A stretch of DNA of 64,000 bases from Unio delphinus (Eukaryota > Mollusca > Bivalvia > Unionida > Unionidae). Both the position numbers and the translations under genes were made by a program. The notes under the pieces were generated by a model that ran no database searches, was not told where the DNA came from, and saw only the letters and a list, made by a program, of their open reading frames with translations. Within the stretch, counting starts at the first letter, position 1. Every line of letters begins with the position of its first letter. Location: positions 1,948,001 to 2,012,000 of the forward strand of contig JAQISU010000231.1 in assembly GCA_029339505.1 (NCBI GenBank). The letters are read 5' to 3'. Positions 39,201-54,400 of this stretch are shown here, piece after piece.

Positions 39201-42200
39201 AGCTGTTGAAACCCTTTACCCCGCTTGGATTTGGTTAATACTTGGTTTATTGGCTGCGCACCATTGGATAGTACGTCACCATACTTTAAAACCGGTTCCC
39301 ACCATTTTTTTCAGCATGACTTTTGATGAAAAACGGACTTTTTTGTTTTTCATGTTATGGATCAGTTGGGCTTAGATAAAAGCTGTTGAAACCCTTTACC
39401 CCGCTTGGATTTGGTTAATACTTGGTTTATTGGCTGCGCACCATTAGATAGTACGTCACCATACTTTAAAACCGGTTCCCACCATTTTTTTCAGCATGAC
39501 TTTTGATGAAAAACGGACTTTTTTGTTTTTCATGTTATGGATCAGATGGGCTTAGATAAAAGCTGTTGAAACCCTTTACCCCGCTTGGATTTGGTTAATA
39601 CTTGGTTTATTGGCTGCGCATAATTGGATAGTACGTCACCATACTTTAAAACCGGTTCCCACCATTTTTTTCAGCATGACTTTTGATGAAAAACGGACTT
39701 TTCTGTTTTTCATGTTATGGATCAGTTGGGCTTAGATAAAAGCTGTTGAAACCCTTTACCCCGCTTGGATTTGGTTAATACTTGGTTTATTGGCTGCGCA
39801 CCATTGGATAGTACGTCACCATACTTTAAAACCGGTTCCCACCATTTTTTTCAGCATGACTTTTGATGAAAAACGGACTTTTTTGTTTTTCATGTTATGG
39901 ATCAGTTGGGCTTAGATAAAAGCTGTTGAAACCCTTTACCCCGCTTGGATTTGGTTAATACTTGGTTTATTGGCTGCGCACCATTGGATAGTACGTCACC
40001 ATACTTTAAAACCGGTTCCCACCATTTTTTTCAGCATGACTTTTGATGAAAAACGGACTTTTTTGTTTTTCATGTTATGGATCAGTTGGGCTTAGATAAA
40101 AGCTGTTGAAACCCTTTACCCCGCTTGGATTTGGTTAATACTTGGTTTATTGGCTGCGCACCATTGGATAGTATGTCACCATACTTTAAAACCGGTTCCC
40201 ACCATTTTTTTCAGCATGACCTTTGATGAAAAACGGACTTTTTTGTTTTTCATGTTATTGATCAGTTGGGCTTAGATAAAAGCTGTTGAAACCCTTTACC
40301 CCGCTTGGATTTGGTTAATACTTGGTTTATTGGCTGCGCACCATTGGATAGTACGTCACCATACTTTAAAACCGGTTCCCACCATTTTTTTCAGCATGAC
40401 TTTTGATGAAAAACGGACTTTTTTGTTTTTCATGTTATGGATCAGTTGGGCTTAGATAAAAGCTGTTGAAACCCTTTACCCCGCTTGGATTTGGTTAATA
40501 CTTGGTTTATTGGCTGCGCACTATTGGATAGTACGTCACCATACTTTAAAACCGGTTCCCACCATTTTTTTCAGCATGACTTTTGATGAAAAACGGACTT
40601 TTTGTTTTTCATGTTATGGATCAGTTGGGATTAGATAAAAGCTGTTGAAACCCTTTACCCCGCTTGGATTTGGTTAATACTTGGTTTATTGGCTGCGCAC
40701 CATTGGATAGTACGTCACCATACTTTAAAACCGGTTCCCACCTTTTTTTTCAGCATGACTTTTGATGAAAAACGGACTTTTTTGTTTTTCATGTTATGGA
40801 TCAGTTGGGCTTAGATAAAAGCTGTTGAAACCCTTTACCCCGCTTGGATTTGGTTAATACTTGGTTTATTGGCTGCGCACCATTGGATAGTACGTCACCA
40901 TACTTTAAAACCGATTCCCACCATTTTTTTCAGCATGACTTTTGATGAAAAACGGACTTTTTTGTTTTTCATGTTATGGATCAGTTGGGCTTAGATAAAA
41001 GCTGTTGAAACCCTTTACCCCGCTTGGATTTGGTTAATACTTGGTTTATAGGCTGCGCACCATTGGATAGTACGTCACCATACTTTAAAACCGGTTCCCA
41101 CCATTTTTTTCAGCATGACTTTTGATGAAAAACGGACTTTTTTGTTTTTCATGTTATGGATCAGTTGGGCTTAGATAAAAGCTGTTGAAACCCTTTACCC
41201 CGCTTGGATTTGGTTAATACTTGGTTTATTGGCTGCGCACCATTGGATAGTACGTCACCATACTTTAAAACCGGTTCCCACCATTTTATTCAGCATGACT
41301 TTTGATGAAAAACGGACTTTTTTGTTTTTCGTGTTATGGATCAGTTGGGCTTAGATAAAAGCTGTTGAAACCCTTTACCCCGCTTGGATTTGGTTAATAC
41401 TTGGTTTATTGGCTGCGCACCATTGGATAGTACGTCACCATACTTTAAAACCGGTTCCCACCATTTTTTTCAGCATGACTTTTGATGAAAAACGGACTTT
41501 TTTGTTTTTCATGTTATGGATCAGTTGGGCTTAGATAAAAGCTGTTGAAACCCTTTACCCCGCTTGGATTTGGTTAATACTTGATTTATTGGCTGCGCAC
41601 CATTGGATAGTACGTCACCATACTTTAAAAACGGTTCCCACCATTTTTTTCAGCATGACTTTTGATGAAAAACGGACTTTTTTGTTTTTCATGTTATGGA
41701 TCAGTTGGGCTTAGATAAAAGCTGTTGAAACCCTTTACCCCGCTTGGATTTGGTTAATACTTGGTTTATTGGCTGTGCACCATTGGATAGTACGTCACCA
41801 TACTTTAAAACCGGTTCCCACCATTTTTTTCAGCATGACTTTTGATGAAAAACGGACTTTTTTGTTTTTCATGTTATGGATCAGTTGGCTTAGATAAAAG
41901 CTGTTGAAACCCTTTACCCCGCTTGGATTTGGTTTATACTTGGTTTATTGGCTGCGCACCATTGGATAGTACGTCACCATACTTTAAAACCGGTTCCCAC
42001 CATTTTTTAAGCATGACTTTTGATGAAAAACGGACTTTTTTGTTTTTCATGTTATGGATCAGTTGGGCTTAGATAAAAGCTGTTGAAACCCTTTACCCCG
42101 CTTGGATTTGGTTAATACTTGGTTTATTGGCTGCGCACCATTGGATAGTACGTCACCATACTTTAAAACCGGTTCCCACCATTTTTTTCAGCATGACTTT

Positions 42201-45200
42201 TGATGAAAAACGGACTTTTTTGTTTTTCATGTTATGGATCAGTTGGGCTTAGATAAAAGCTGTTGAAACCCTTTACCCCGCTTGGATTTGGTTAATACTT
42301 GGTTTATTGGCTGCGCACCATTGGATAGTACGTCACCATACTTTAAAACCGGTTCCCACCATTTTTTTCAGCATGACTTTTGATGAAAAACGGACTTTTT
42401 TGTTTTTCATGTTATGGATCAGTTGGGCTTAGATAAAAGCTGTTGAAACCCTTTACCCCGCTTGGATTTGGTTAATACTTGGTTTATTGGCTGCGCACCA
42501 TTGGATAGTACGTCACCATACTTTAAAACCGGTTCCCACCATTTTTTTCAGCATGACTTTTGATGAAAAACGGACTTTTTTGTTTTTCATGTTATGGATC
42601 AGTTGGGCTTAGATAAAAGCTGTTGAAACCCTTTACCCCGCTTGGATTTGGTTAATACTTGGTTTATTGGCTGCGCACCATTGGATAGTACGTCACCATA
42701 CTTTAAAACCGGTTCCCACCATTTTTTTCAGCATGACTTTTGATGAAAAACGGACTTTTTTGTTTTTCATGTTATGGATCAGTTGGGCTTAGATAAAAGC
42801 TGTTGAAACCCTTTACCCCGCTTGGATTTGGTTAATACTTGGTTTATTGGCTGCGCACCATTGGATAGTATGTCACCATACTTTAAAACCGGTTCCCACC
42901 ATTTTTTTCAGCATGACCTTTGATGAAAAACGGACTTTTTTGTTTTTCATGTTATTGATCAGTTGGGCTTAGATAAAAGCTGTTGAAACCCTTTACCCCG
43001 CTTGGATTCGGTTAATACTTGGTTTATTGGCTGCGCACCATTAGATAGTACGTCACCATACTTTAAAACCGGTTCCCACCTTTTTTTTCAGCATGACTTT
43101 TCATGAAAAACGGACTTTTTTGTTTTTCATGTTATGGATCAGTTGGGCTTAGATAAAAGCTGTTGAAACCCTTTACCCCGCTTGGATTTCGTTAATACTT
43201 GGTTTATTGGCTGCGCACTATTGGATAGTACGTCACCATACTTTAAAACCGGTTCCCACCATTTTTTTCAGCATGACTTTTGATGAAAAACGGACTTTTT
43301 GTTTTTCATGTTATGGATCAGTTGGGATTAGATAAAAGCTGTTGAAACCCTTTACCCCGCTTGGATTTGGTTAATACTTGGTTTATTGGCTGCGCACCAT
43401 TGGATAGTACGTCACCATACTTTAAAACCGGTTCCCACCTTTTTTTTCAGCATGACTTTTGATGAAAAACGGACTTTTTTGTTTTTCATGTTATGGATCA
43501 GTTGGGCTTAGATAAAAGCTGTTGAAACCCTTTACCCCGCTTGGATTTGGTTAATACTTGGTTTATTGGCTGCGCACCATTGGATAGTACGTCACCATAC
43601 TTTAAAACCGATTCCCACCATTTTTTTCAGCATGACTTTTGATGAAAAACGGACTTTTTTGTTTTTCATGTTATGGATCAGTTGGGCTTAGATAAAAGCT
43701 GTTGAAACCCTTTACCCCGCTTGGATTTGGTTAATACTTGGTTTATTGGCTGCGCACCATTGGATAGTACGTCACCATACTTTAAAACCGGTTCCCACCA
43801 TTTTTTTCAGCATGACTTTTGATGAAAAACGGACTTTTTTGTTTTTCATGTTATGGATCAGTTGGGCTTAGATAAAAGCTGTTGAAACCCTTTACCCCGC
43901 TTGGATTTGGTTAATACTTGGTTTATTGGCTGCGCACCATTGGATAGTACGTCACCATACTTTAAAACCGGTTCCCACGATTTTTTTCAGCATGACTTTT
44001 GATGAAAAACGGACTTTTTTGTTTTTCATGTTATGGATCAGTTGGGCTTAGATAAAAGCTGTTGAAACCCTTTACCCCGCTTGGATTTGGTTAATACTTG
44101 GTTTATTGGCTGCGCACCATTGGATAGTACGTCACCATACTTTAAAACCGGTTCCCACCATTTTTTTCAGCATGACTTTTGATGAAAAACGGACTTTTTT
44201 GTTTTTCGTGTTATGGATCAGTTGGGCTTAGATAAAAGCTGTTGAAACCCTTTACCCCGCTTGGATTTGGTTAATACTTGGTTTATTGGCTGCGCACCAT
44301 TGGATAGTACGTCACCATACTTTAAAACCGGTTCCCACCATTTTTTTCAGCATGACTTTTGATGAAAAACGGACTTTTTTGTTTTTCATGTTATGGATCA
44401 GTTGGGCTTAGATAAAAGCTGTTGAAACCCTTTACCCCGCTTGGATTTGGTTAATACTTGGTTTATTGGCTGCGCACCATTGGATAGTACGTCACCATAC
44501 TTAAAAACCGGTTCCCACCATTTTTTTCAGCATGACTTTTGATGAAAAACGGACTTTTTTGTTTTTCATGTTATGGATCAGTTGGGCTTAGATAAAAGCT
44601 GTTGAAACCCTTTACCCCGCTTGGATTTGGTTAATACTTGGTTTATTGGCTGCGCACCATTGGATAGTACGTCACCATACTTTAAAACCGGTTCCCACCA
44701 TTTTTTCAGCATGACTTTTGATGAAAAACGGACTTTTTTGTTTTTCATGTTATGGATCAGTTGGGCTTAGATAAAAGCTGTTGAAACCCTTTACCCCGCT
44801 TGGATTTGGTTAATACTTGGTTTATTGGCTGCGCACCATTGGATAGTACGTCACCATACTTTAAAACCGGTTCCCACCATTTTTTTCAGCATGACTTTTG
44901 ATGAAAAACGGACTTTTTTGTTTTTCATGTTATGGATCAGTTGGGCTTAGATAAAAGCTGTTGAAACCCTTTACCCCGCTTGGATTTGGTTAATACTTGG
45001 TTTATTGGCTGCGCACCATTGGATAGTACGTCACAATACTTTAAAACCGGTTCCCACCATTTTTTTCAGCATGACTTTTGATGAAAAACGGACTTTTTTG
45101 TTTTTCATGTTATGGATCAGTTGGGCTTAGATAAAAGCTGTTGAAACCCTTTACCCCGCTTGGATTTGGTTAATACTTGGTTTATTGGCTGCGCACCATT

Positions 45201-45479
45201 GGATAGTACGTCACCATACTTTAAAACCGGTTCCCACCATTTTTTTCAGCATGACTTTTGATGAAAAATTGACTTTTTTGTTTTTCATGTTATGGATCAG
45301 TTGGGCTTAGATAAAAGCTGTTGAAACCCTTTACCCCGCTTGGATTTGGTTAATACTTGGTTTATTGGCTGCGCACCATTGGATAGTACGTCACCATACT
45401 TTAAAACCGGTTCCCACCATTTTTTTCAGCATGACTTTTGATGAAAAACGGACTTTTTTGTTTTTCATGTTATGGATCA
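33267..45479 (+). repeat. 180-bp satellite array, segment 3 (plus orientation)
   Basis: About 68 monomers continue the array. The first part up to about 37.2 kb copies segment 2. Another set of variants (GTATGTCACC, GACCTTTG, TTATTGATC, GGGATTAGA) recurs at about 40173-40629 and 42870-43326, a spacing near 2,697 bp or 15 monomers. Scattered 1-2 bp indels lie mostly in T-runs. No gene is seen. Confidence 0.96.
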
Positions 45480-45484
45480 ACTGA
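45478..45484. other. Satellite orientation switch
   Basis: The plus-oriented monomer stops after GGATCA at 45479, and the reverse complement starts at TGACGTACTATCC from 45482, leaving two intervening bases. The first reverse monomer carries several private changes (AACTCATCC, GAAACGGG). It is a true inversion breakpoint or an assembly join between two arrays. Confidence 0.9.
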
Positions 45485-48400
45485 CGTACTATCCAATGGT
45501 GCGCAGCCAATAAACCAAGTATTAACCAAATCCAAGCGGGGTAAAGGGTTTCAACAGCTTTTATCTAAGCCCAACTCATCCATAACATGAAAAACAAAAA
45601 AGTCCGTTTTTCATCAAAAGTCATGCTGAAAAAAATGGTGGAAACGGGTTTTAAAGTATGGTGACGTACTATCCAATGATGCGCAGCCAATAAACCAAGT
45701 ATTAACCAAATCCAAGCGGGGTAAAGGGTTTCAACAGCTTTTATCTAAGCCCAACTGATCCATAACATGAAAAACAAAAAAGTCCGTTTTTCATCAAAAG
45801 TCATGCTGATAAAAATGGTGGGAACCGGTTTTAAAGTATGGTGACGTACTATCCAATGGTGCGCAGCCAATAAACCAAGTATTAACCAAATCCAAGCGGG
45901 GTAAAGGGTTTCAACAGCTTTTATCTAAGCCCAACTGATCCATAACATGAAAAACAAAAAAGTCCGTTTTTCATCAAAAGTCATGCTGAAAAAAATGGTG
46001 GGAACCGGTTTTAAAGTATGGTGACGTAATATCCAATGGTGCGCAGCCAATAAACCAAGTATTAACCAAATCCAAGCGGGGTAAAGGGTTTCAACAGCTT
46101 TTATCTAAGCCCAACTGATCCATAACATGAAAAACAAAAAAGTCCGTTTTTCATCAAAAGTCATGCTGAAAAAAATGGTGGGAACCGGTTTTAAAGTATG
46201 GTGACGTACTATCCAATGGTGCGCAGCCAATAAACCAAGTATTAACCAAATCCAAGCGGGGTAAAGGGTTTCAACAGCTTTTATCTAAGCCCAACTGATC
46301 CATAACATGAAAAACAAAAAAGTCCGTTTTTCATCAAAAGTCATGCTGAAAAAAATGGTGGGAACCGGTTTTAAAGTATGGTGACGTACTATCCAATGGT
46401 GCGCAGCCAATAAACCAAGTATTAACCAAATCCAAGCGGGGTAAAGGGTTTCAACAGCTTTTATCTAAGCCCAACTGATCCATAACATGAAAAACAGAAA
46501 AGTCCGTTTTTCATCAAAAGTCATGCTGAAAAAAATGGTGGGAACCGGTTTTAAAGTATGGTGACGTACTATCCAATGGTGCGCAGCCAATAAACCAAGT
46601 ATTAACCAAATCCAAGCGGGGTAAAGGGTTTCAACAGCTTTTATCTAAGCCCAACTGATCCATAACATGAAAAACCAAAAAGTCCGTTTTTCATCAAAAG
46701 TCATGCTGAAAAAAATGGTGGGAACCGGTTTTAAAGTATGGTGACGTACTATCCAATGGTGCGCAGCCAATAAACCAAGTATTAACCAAATCCAAGCGGG
46801 GTAAAGGGTTTCAACAGCTTTTATCTAAGCCCAACTGATCCATAACATGAAAAACAAAAAAGTCCGTTTTTCATCAAAAGTCATGCTGAAAAAAATGGTG
46901 GGAACCGGTTTTAAAGTATGGTGACGTACTATCCAATGGTGCGCAGCCAATAAACTAAGTATTAACCAAATCCAAGCGGGGTAAAGGGTTTCAACAGCTT
47001 TTATCTAAGCCCATTTGATCCATAACATGAAAAACAAAAAAATCCGTTTTTCATCAAAAGTCATGCTGAAAAAAATGGTGGGAACCGGTTTTAAAGTATG
47101 GTGACGTACTATCCAATGGTGCGCAGCCAATAAACCAAGTATTAACCAAATCCAAGCGGGGTAAAGGGTTTCAACAGCTTTTATCTAAGCCCAACTGATA
47201 CATAACATGAAAAACAAAAAAGTCCGTTTTTCATCAAAAGTCATGCTGAAAAAAATGGTGGGAACCGGTTTTAAAGTATGGTGACGTACTATCCAATGGT
47301 GCGCAGCCAATAAACCAAGTATTAACCAAATCCAAGCGGGGTAAAGGGTTTCAACAGCTTTTATCTAAGCCCAACTGATCCATAACATGAAAAACAAAAA
47401 AGTCCGTTTTTCATCAAAAGTCATGCTGAAAAAAATGGTGGGAACCGGTTTTAAAGTATGGTGACGTACTATCCAATGGTGCGCAGCCAATAAACCAAGT
47501 ATTAACCAAATCCAAGCGGGGTAAAGGGTTTCAACAGCTTTTATCTAAGCCCAACTGATCCATAACATGAAAAACAAAAAAGTCCGTTTTTCATCAAAAG
47601 TCATGCTGAAAAAAATGGTGGGAACCGGTTTTAAAGTATGGTGACGTACTATCCAATGGTGCGCAGCCAATAAACCAAGTATTAATCAAATCCAAGCGGG
47701 GTAAAGGGTTTCAACAGCTTTTATCTAAGCCCAACTGATCCATAACATGAAAAACAAAAAAGTCCGTTTTTCATCAAAAGTCATGCTGAAAAAAATGGTG
47801 GGAACCGGTTTTAAAGTATGGTGACGTACTATCCAATGGTGCGCAGCCAATAAACCAAGTATTAACCAAATCCAAGCGGGGTAAAGGGTTTCAACAGCTT
47901 TTATCTAAGCCCAACTGATCCATAACATGAAAAACAAAAAAGTCCGTTTTTCATCAAAAGTCATGCTGAAAAAAATGGTGGGAACCGGTTTTAAAGTATG
48001 GTGACGTACTATCCAATGGTGCGCAGCCAATAAACCAAGTATTAACCAAATCCAAGCGGGGTAAAGGGTTTCAACAGCTTTTATCTAAGCCCATTTGATC
48101 CATAAAATGAAAAACAAAAAAATCCGTTTTTCATCAAAAGTCATGCTGAAAAAAATGGTGGGAACCGGTTTTAAAGTATGGTGACGTACTATCCAATGGT
48201 GCGCAGCCAATAAACCAAGTATTAACCAAATCCAAGCGGGGTAAAGGGTTTCAACAGCTTTTATCTAAGCCCAACTGATCCATAACATGAAAAACAAAAA
48301 AGTCCGTTTTTCATCAAAAGTCATGCTGAAAAAAATGGTGGGAACCGGTTTTAAAGTATGGTGACGTACTATCCAATGGTGCGCAGCCAATAAACCAAGT

Positions 48401-51400
48401 ATTAACCAAATCCAAGCGGGGTAAAGGGTTTCAACAGCTTTTATCTAAGCCCAACTGATCCATAACATGAAAAACAAAAAAGTCCGTTTTTCATCAAAAG
48501 TCATGCTGAAAAAAATGGTGGGAACCGGTTTTAAAGTATGGTGACATACTATCCAATGGTGCGCAGCCAATAAACCAAGTATTAACCAAATCCAAGCGGG
48601 GTAAAGGGTTTCAACAGCTTTTATCTAAGCCCATTTGATCCATAACATGAAAAACAAAAAAATCCGTTTTTCATCAAAAGTCATGCTGAAAAAAATGGTG
48701 GGAACCGGTTTTAAAGTATGGTGACGTACTATCCAATGGTGCGCAGCCAATAAACCAAGTATTAACCAAATCCAAGCGGGGTAAAGGGTTTCAACAGCTT
48801 TTATCTAAGCCCAACTGATCCATAACATGAAAAACAAAAAAGTCCGTTTTTCATCAAAAGTCATGCTGAAAAAAATGGTGGGAACCGGTTTTAAAGTATG
48901 GTGACGTACTATCCAATGGTGCGCAGCCAATAAACCAAGTATTAACCAAATCCAAGCGGGGTAAAGGGTTTCAACAGCTTTTATCTAAGCCCAACTGATC
49001 CATAACATGAAAAACAAAAAAGTCCGTTTTTCATCAAAAGTCATGCTGAATAAAATGGTGGGAACCGGTTTTAAAGTATGGTGACGTACTATCCCGTACT
49101 ATCCAATGGTGCGCAGCCAATAAACCAAGTATTAACCAAATCCAAGCGGGGTAAAGGGTTTCAACAGCTTTTATCTAAGCCCAACTGATCCATAACATGA
49201 AAACCAAAAAAGTCCGTTTTTCATCAAAAGTCATGCTGAAAAAAATGGTGGGAACCGGTTTTAAAGTATGGTGACGTACTATCCAATGGTGCGCAGCCAA
49301 TAAACCAAGTATTAACCAAATCCAAGCGGGTAAAGGGTTTCAACAGCTTTTATCTAAGCCCAACTGATCCATAACATGAAAAACAAAAAAGTCCGTTTTT
49401 CATCAAAAGTCATGCTGAAAAAAATGGTGGGAACCGGTTTTAAAGTATGGTGACGTACTATCCAATGGTGCGCAGCCAATAAACCAAGTATTAACCAAAT
49501 CCAAGCGGGGTAAAGGGTTTCAACAGCTTTTATCTAAGCCCAACTGATCCATAACATGAAAAACAAAAAGTCCGTTTTTCATCAAAAGTCATGCTGAAAA
49601 AAATGGTGGGAACCGGTTTTAAAGTATGGTGACGTACTATCCAATGGTGCGCAGCCAATAAACCAAGTATTAACCAAATCCAAGCGGGGTAAAGGTTTCA
49701 AAAGCTTTTATCTAAGCCCAACTGATCCATAACATGAAAAACAGAAAAAGTCCGTTTTTCATCAAAAGTCATGCTCAAAAAAATGGTGGGAACCGGTTTT
49801 AAAGTATGGTGACGTACTATCCAATGGTGCGCAGCCAATAAACCAAGTATTAACCAAATCCAAGCGGGGTAAAGGGTTTCAACAGCTTTTATCTAAGCCC
49901 AACTGATCCATAACATGAAAAACAAAAAAGTCCGTTTTTCATCAAAAGTCATGCTGAAAATAATGGTGGGAACCGGTTTTAAAGTATGGTGACGTACTAT
50001 CCAATGGTGCACAGCCAATAAACCAAGTATTAACCAAATCCAAGCGGGGTAAAGAGTTTCAACAGCTTTTATCTAAGCCCAACTGATCCATAACATGAAA
50101 AACAAAAAAGTCCGTTTTTCATCAAAAGTCATGCTGAAAAAAATGGTGGGAACCGGTTTTAAAGTATGGTGACGTACTATCCAATGGTGCGCAGCCAATA
50201 AACCAAGTATTAACCAAATCCAAGCGGGGTAAAGGTTTCAACAGCTTTTATCTAAGCCCAACTGATCCATAACATGAAAAACAAAAAAGTCCGTTTTTCA
50301 TCAAAAGTCATGCTGAAAAAAATGGTGGGAACCGGTTTTAAAGTATGGTGACGTACTATCCAATGGTGCGCAGCCAATAAACCAAGTATTAACCAAATCC
50401 AAGCGGGGTAAAGGGTTTCAACAGCTTTTATCTAAACCCAACTGATCCATAACATGAAAAACACAAAAGTCCGTTTTTCATCAAAAGTCATGCTGAAAAA
50501 AATGGTGGGAACCGGTTTTAAAGTATGGTGACGTACTATCCAATGGTGCGCAGCCAATAACCAAGTATTAACCAAATCCAAGCGGGGTAAAGGGTTTCAA
50601 CAGCTTTTATCTAGCCCAACTGATCCATAACATGAAAAACAAAAACGTCCGTTTTTCATCAAAAGTCATGCTGAAAAAAATGGTGGGAACCGGTTTTAAA
50701 GTATGGTGACGTACTATCCAATGGTGCGCAGCCAATAAACCAAGTATTAACCAAATCCAAGCGGGGTAAAGGGTTTCAACAGCTTTTATCTAAGCCCAAC
50801 TGATCCATAACATGAAAAACAAAAAAGTCCGTTTTTCATCAAAAGTCATGCTGAAAAAAATGGTGGGAACCGGTTTAAAGTATGGTGACGTACTATCCAA
50901 TGGTGCGCAGCCAATAAACCAAGTATTAACCAAATCCAAGCGGGGTAAAGGGTTTCAACAGCTTTTATCTAAGCCCAACTGATCCATAACATGAAAAACA
51001 AAAAAGTCCGTTTTTCATCAAAAGTCATGCTGAAAAAAATGGTGGGAACCGGTTTTAAAGTATGGTGACGTACTATCCAATGGTGCGCAGCCAATAAACC
51101 AAGTATTAACCAAATCCAAGCGGGGTAAAGGGTTTCAACAGCTTTTATCTAAGCCCAACTGATCCATAACATGAAAAACAAAAAGGTCCGTTTTTCATCA
51201 AAAGTCATGCTGAAAAAAATGGTGGGAACCGGTTTTAAAGTATGGTGACGTACTATCCAATGGTGCGCAGCCAATAAACCAAGTATTAACCAAATCCAAG
51301 CGGGGTAAAGGGTTTCAACAGCTTTTATCTAAGCCCAACTGATCCATAACATGAAAAACAAAAAAGTCCGTTTTTCATCAAAAGTCATGCTGAAAAAAAT

Positions 51401-54400
51401 GGTGGGAACCGGTTTTAAAGTATGGTGACGTACTATCCAATGGTGCGCAGCCAATAAACCAAGTATTAACCAAATCCAAGCGGGGTAAAGGGTTTCAACA
51501 GCTTTTATCTAAGCCCAACTGATCCATAACATGAAAAACAAAAAAGTCCGTTTTTCATCAAAAGTCATGCTGAAAAAAATGGTGGGAACCGGTTTTAAAG
51601 TATGGTGACGTACTATCCAATGGTGCGCAGCCAATAAACCAAGTATTAACCAAATCCAAGCGGGGTAAAGGGTTTCAACAGCTTTTATCTAAGCCCAACT
51701 GATCCATAACATGAAAAACAAAAAAGTCCGTTTTTCATCAAAAGTCATGCTGAAAAAAATGGTGGGAACCGGTTTTAAAGTATGGTGACGTACTATCCGA
51801 TGGTGCGCAGCCAATAAACCAAGTATTAACCAAATCCAAGCGGGGTAAAGGGTTTCAACAGCTTTTATCTAAGCCCAACTGATCCATAACATGAAAAACA
51901 AAAAAGTCCGTTTTTCATCAAAAGTCATGCTGAAAAAAGTGGTGGGAACCGGTTTTAAAGTATGGTGACGTACTATCTAATGGTGCGCAGCCAATAAACC
52001 AAGTATTAACCAAATCCAAGCGGGGTAAAGGGTTTCAACAGCTTTTATCTAAGCCCAACTGATCCATAACATGAAAAACAAAAAAGTCCGTTTTTCATCA
52101 AAAGTCATGCTGAAAAAAATGGTGGGAACCGGTTTTAAAGTATGGTGACGTACTATCCAATGGTGCGCAGCCAATTAACCAAGTATTAACCAAATCCAAG
52201 CGGGGTAAAGGGTTTCAACAGCTTTTATCTAAGCCCAACTGATCCATAACATGAAAAACAAAAAAGTCCGTTTTTCATCAAAAGTCATGCTGAAAAAAAT
52301 GGTGGGAACCGGTTTTAAAGTATGGTGACGTACTATCCAATGGTGCGCAGCCAATAAACCAAGTATTAACCAAATCCAAGCGGGGTAAAGGGTTTCAACA
52401 GCTTTTATCTAAGCCCAACTGATCCATAACATGAAAAACAAAAAAGTCCGTTTTTCATCAAAAGTCATGCTGAAAAAAAATGGTGGGAACCGGTTTTAAA
52501 GTATGGTGACGTACTATCCAATGGTGCGCAGCCAATAAACCAAGTATTAACCAAATCCAAGCGGGGTAAAGGGTTTCAACAGCTTTTATCTAAGCCCAAC
52601 TGATCCATAACATGAAAAACAAAAAAGTCCGTTTTTCATCAAAAGTCATGCTGAAAAAAATGGTGGGAACCGGTTTTAAAGTATGGTGACGTACTATCCA
52701 ATGGTGCGCAGCCAATAAACCAAGTATTAACCAAATCCAAGCGGGGTAAAGGGTTTCAACAGCTTTTATCTAAGCCCAACTGATCCATAACATGAAAAAC
52801 AAAAAAGTCCGTTTTTCATCAAAAGTCATGCTGAAAAAAATGGTGGGAACCGGTTTTAAAGTATGGTGACGTACTATCCAATGGTGCGCAGCCAATAAAC
52901 CAAGTATTAACCAAATCCAAGCGGGGTAAAGGGTTTCAAAAGCTTTTATCTAAGCCCAACTGATCCATAACATGAAAAACAAAAAAGTCCGTTTTTCATC
53001 AAAAGTCATGCTGAAAAAAATGGTGGGAACCGGTTTTAAAGTATGGTGACGTACTATCCAATGGTGCGCAGCCAATAAACCAAGTATTAACCAAATCCAA
53101 GCGGGGTAAAGGGTTTCAACAGCTTTTATCTAAGCCCAACTGATCCATAACATGAAAAACAAAAAAGTCCGTTTTTCATCAAAAGTCATGCTGAAAAAAA
53201 TGGTGGGAACCGGTTTTAAAGTATGGTGACGTAATATCCAATGGTGCGCAGCCAATAAACCAAGTATTAACCAAATCCAAGCGGGGTAAAGGGTTTCAAC
53301 AGCTTTTATCTAAGCCCAACTGATCCATAACATGAAAAACAAAAAAGTCCGTTTTTCATCAAAAGTCATGCTGAAAAAAATGGTGGGAACCGCTTTTAAA
53401 GTATGGTGACGTACTATCCAATGGTGCGCAGCCAATAAACCAAGTATTAACCAAATCCAAGCGGGGTAAAGGGTTTCAACAGCTTTTATCTAAGCCCAAC
53501 TGATCCATAACATGAAAAACAAAAAAGTCCGTTTTTCATCAAAAGTCATGCTGAAAAAAATGGTGGAAACCGGTTTTAAAGTATGGTGACGTACTATCCA
53601 ATGGTGCGCAGCCAATAAACCAAGTATTAACCAAATCCAAGCGGGGTAAAGGGTTTCAACAGCTTTTATCTAAGCCCAACTGATCCATAACATGAAAAAC
53701 AAAAAAGTCCGTTTTTCATCAAAAGTCATGCTGAAAAAAATGGTGGGAACCCGTTTTAAAGTATGGTGACGTACTATCCAATGGTGCGCAGCCAATAAAC
53801 CAAGTAATAACCAAATCCAAGCGGGGTAAAGGGTTTCAACAGCTTTTATCTAAGCCCAACTGATCCATAACATGAAAAACAAAAAAGTCCGTTTTTCATC
53901 AAAAGTCATGCTCAAAAAAATGGTGGGAACCGGTTTTAAAGTATGGTGACGTACTATCCAATGGTGCGCAGCCAATAAACCAAGTATTAACCAAATCCAA
54001 GCGGGGTAAAGGGTTTCAACAGCTTTTATCTAAGCCCAACTGATCCATAACATGAAAAACAAAAAAGTCCGTTTTTCATCAAAAGTCATGCTGAAAATAA
54101 TGGTGGGAACCGGTTTTAAAGTATGGTGACGTACTATCCAATGGTGCACAGCCAATAAACCAAGTATTAACCAAATCCAAGCGGGGTAAAGGGTTTCAAC
54201 AGCTTTTATCTAAGCCCAACTGATCCATAACATGAAAAACAAAAAAGTCCGTTTTTCATCAAAAGTCATGCTGAAAAAAATGGTGGGAACCGGTTTTAAA
54301 GTATGGTGACGTACTATCCAATGGTGCGCAGCCAATTAACCAAGTATTAACCAAATCGAAGCGGGGTAAAGGGTTTCAACAGCTTTTATCTAAGCCCAAC

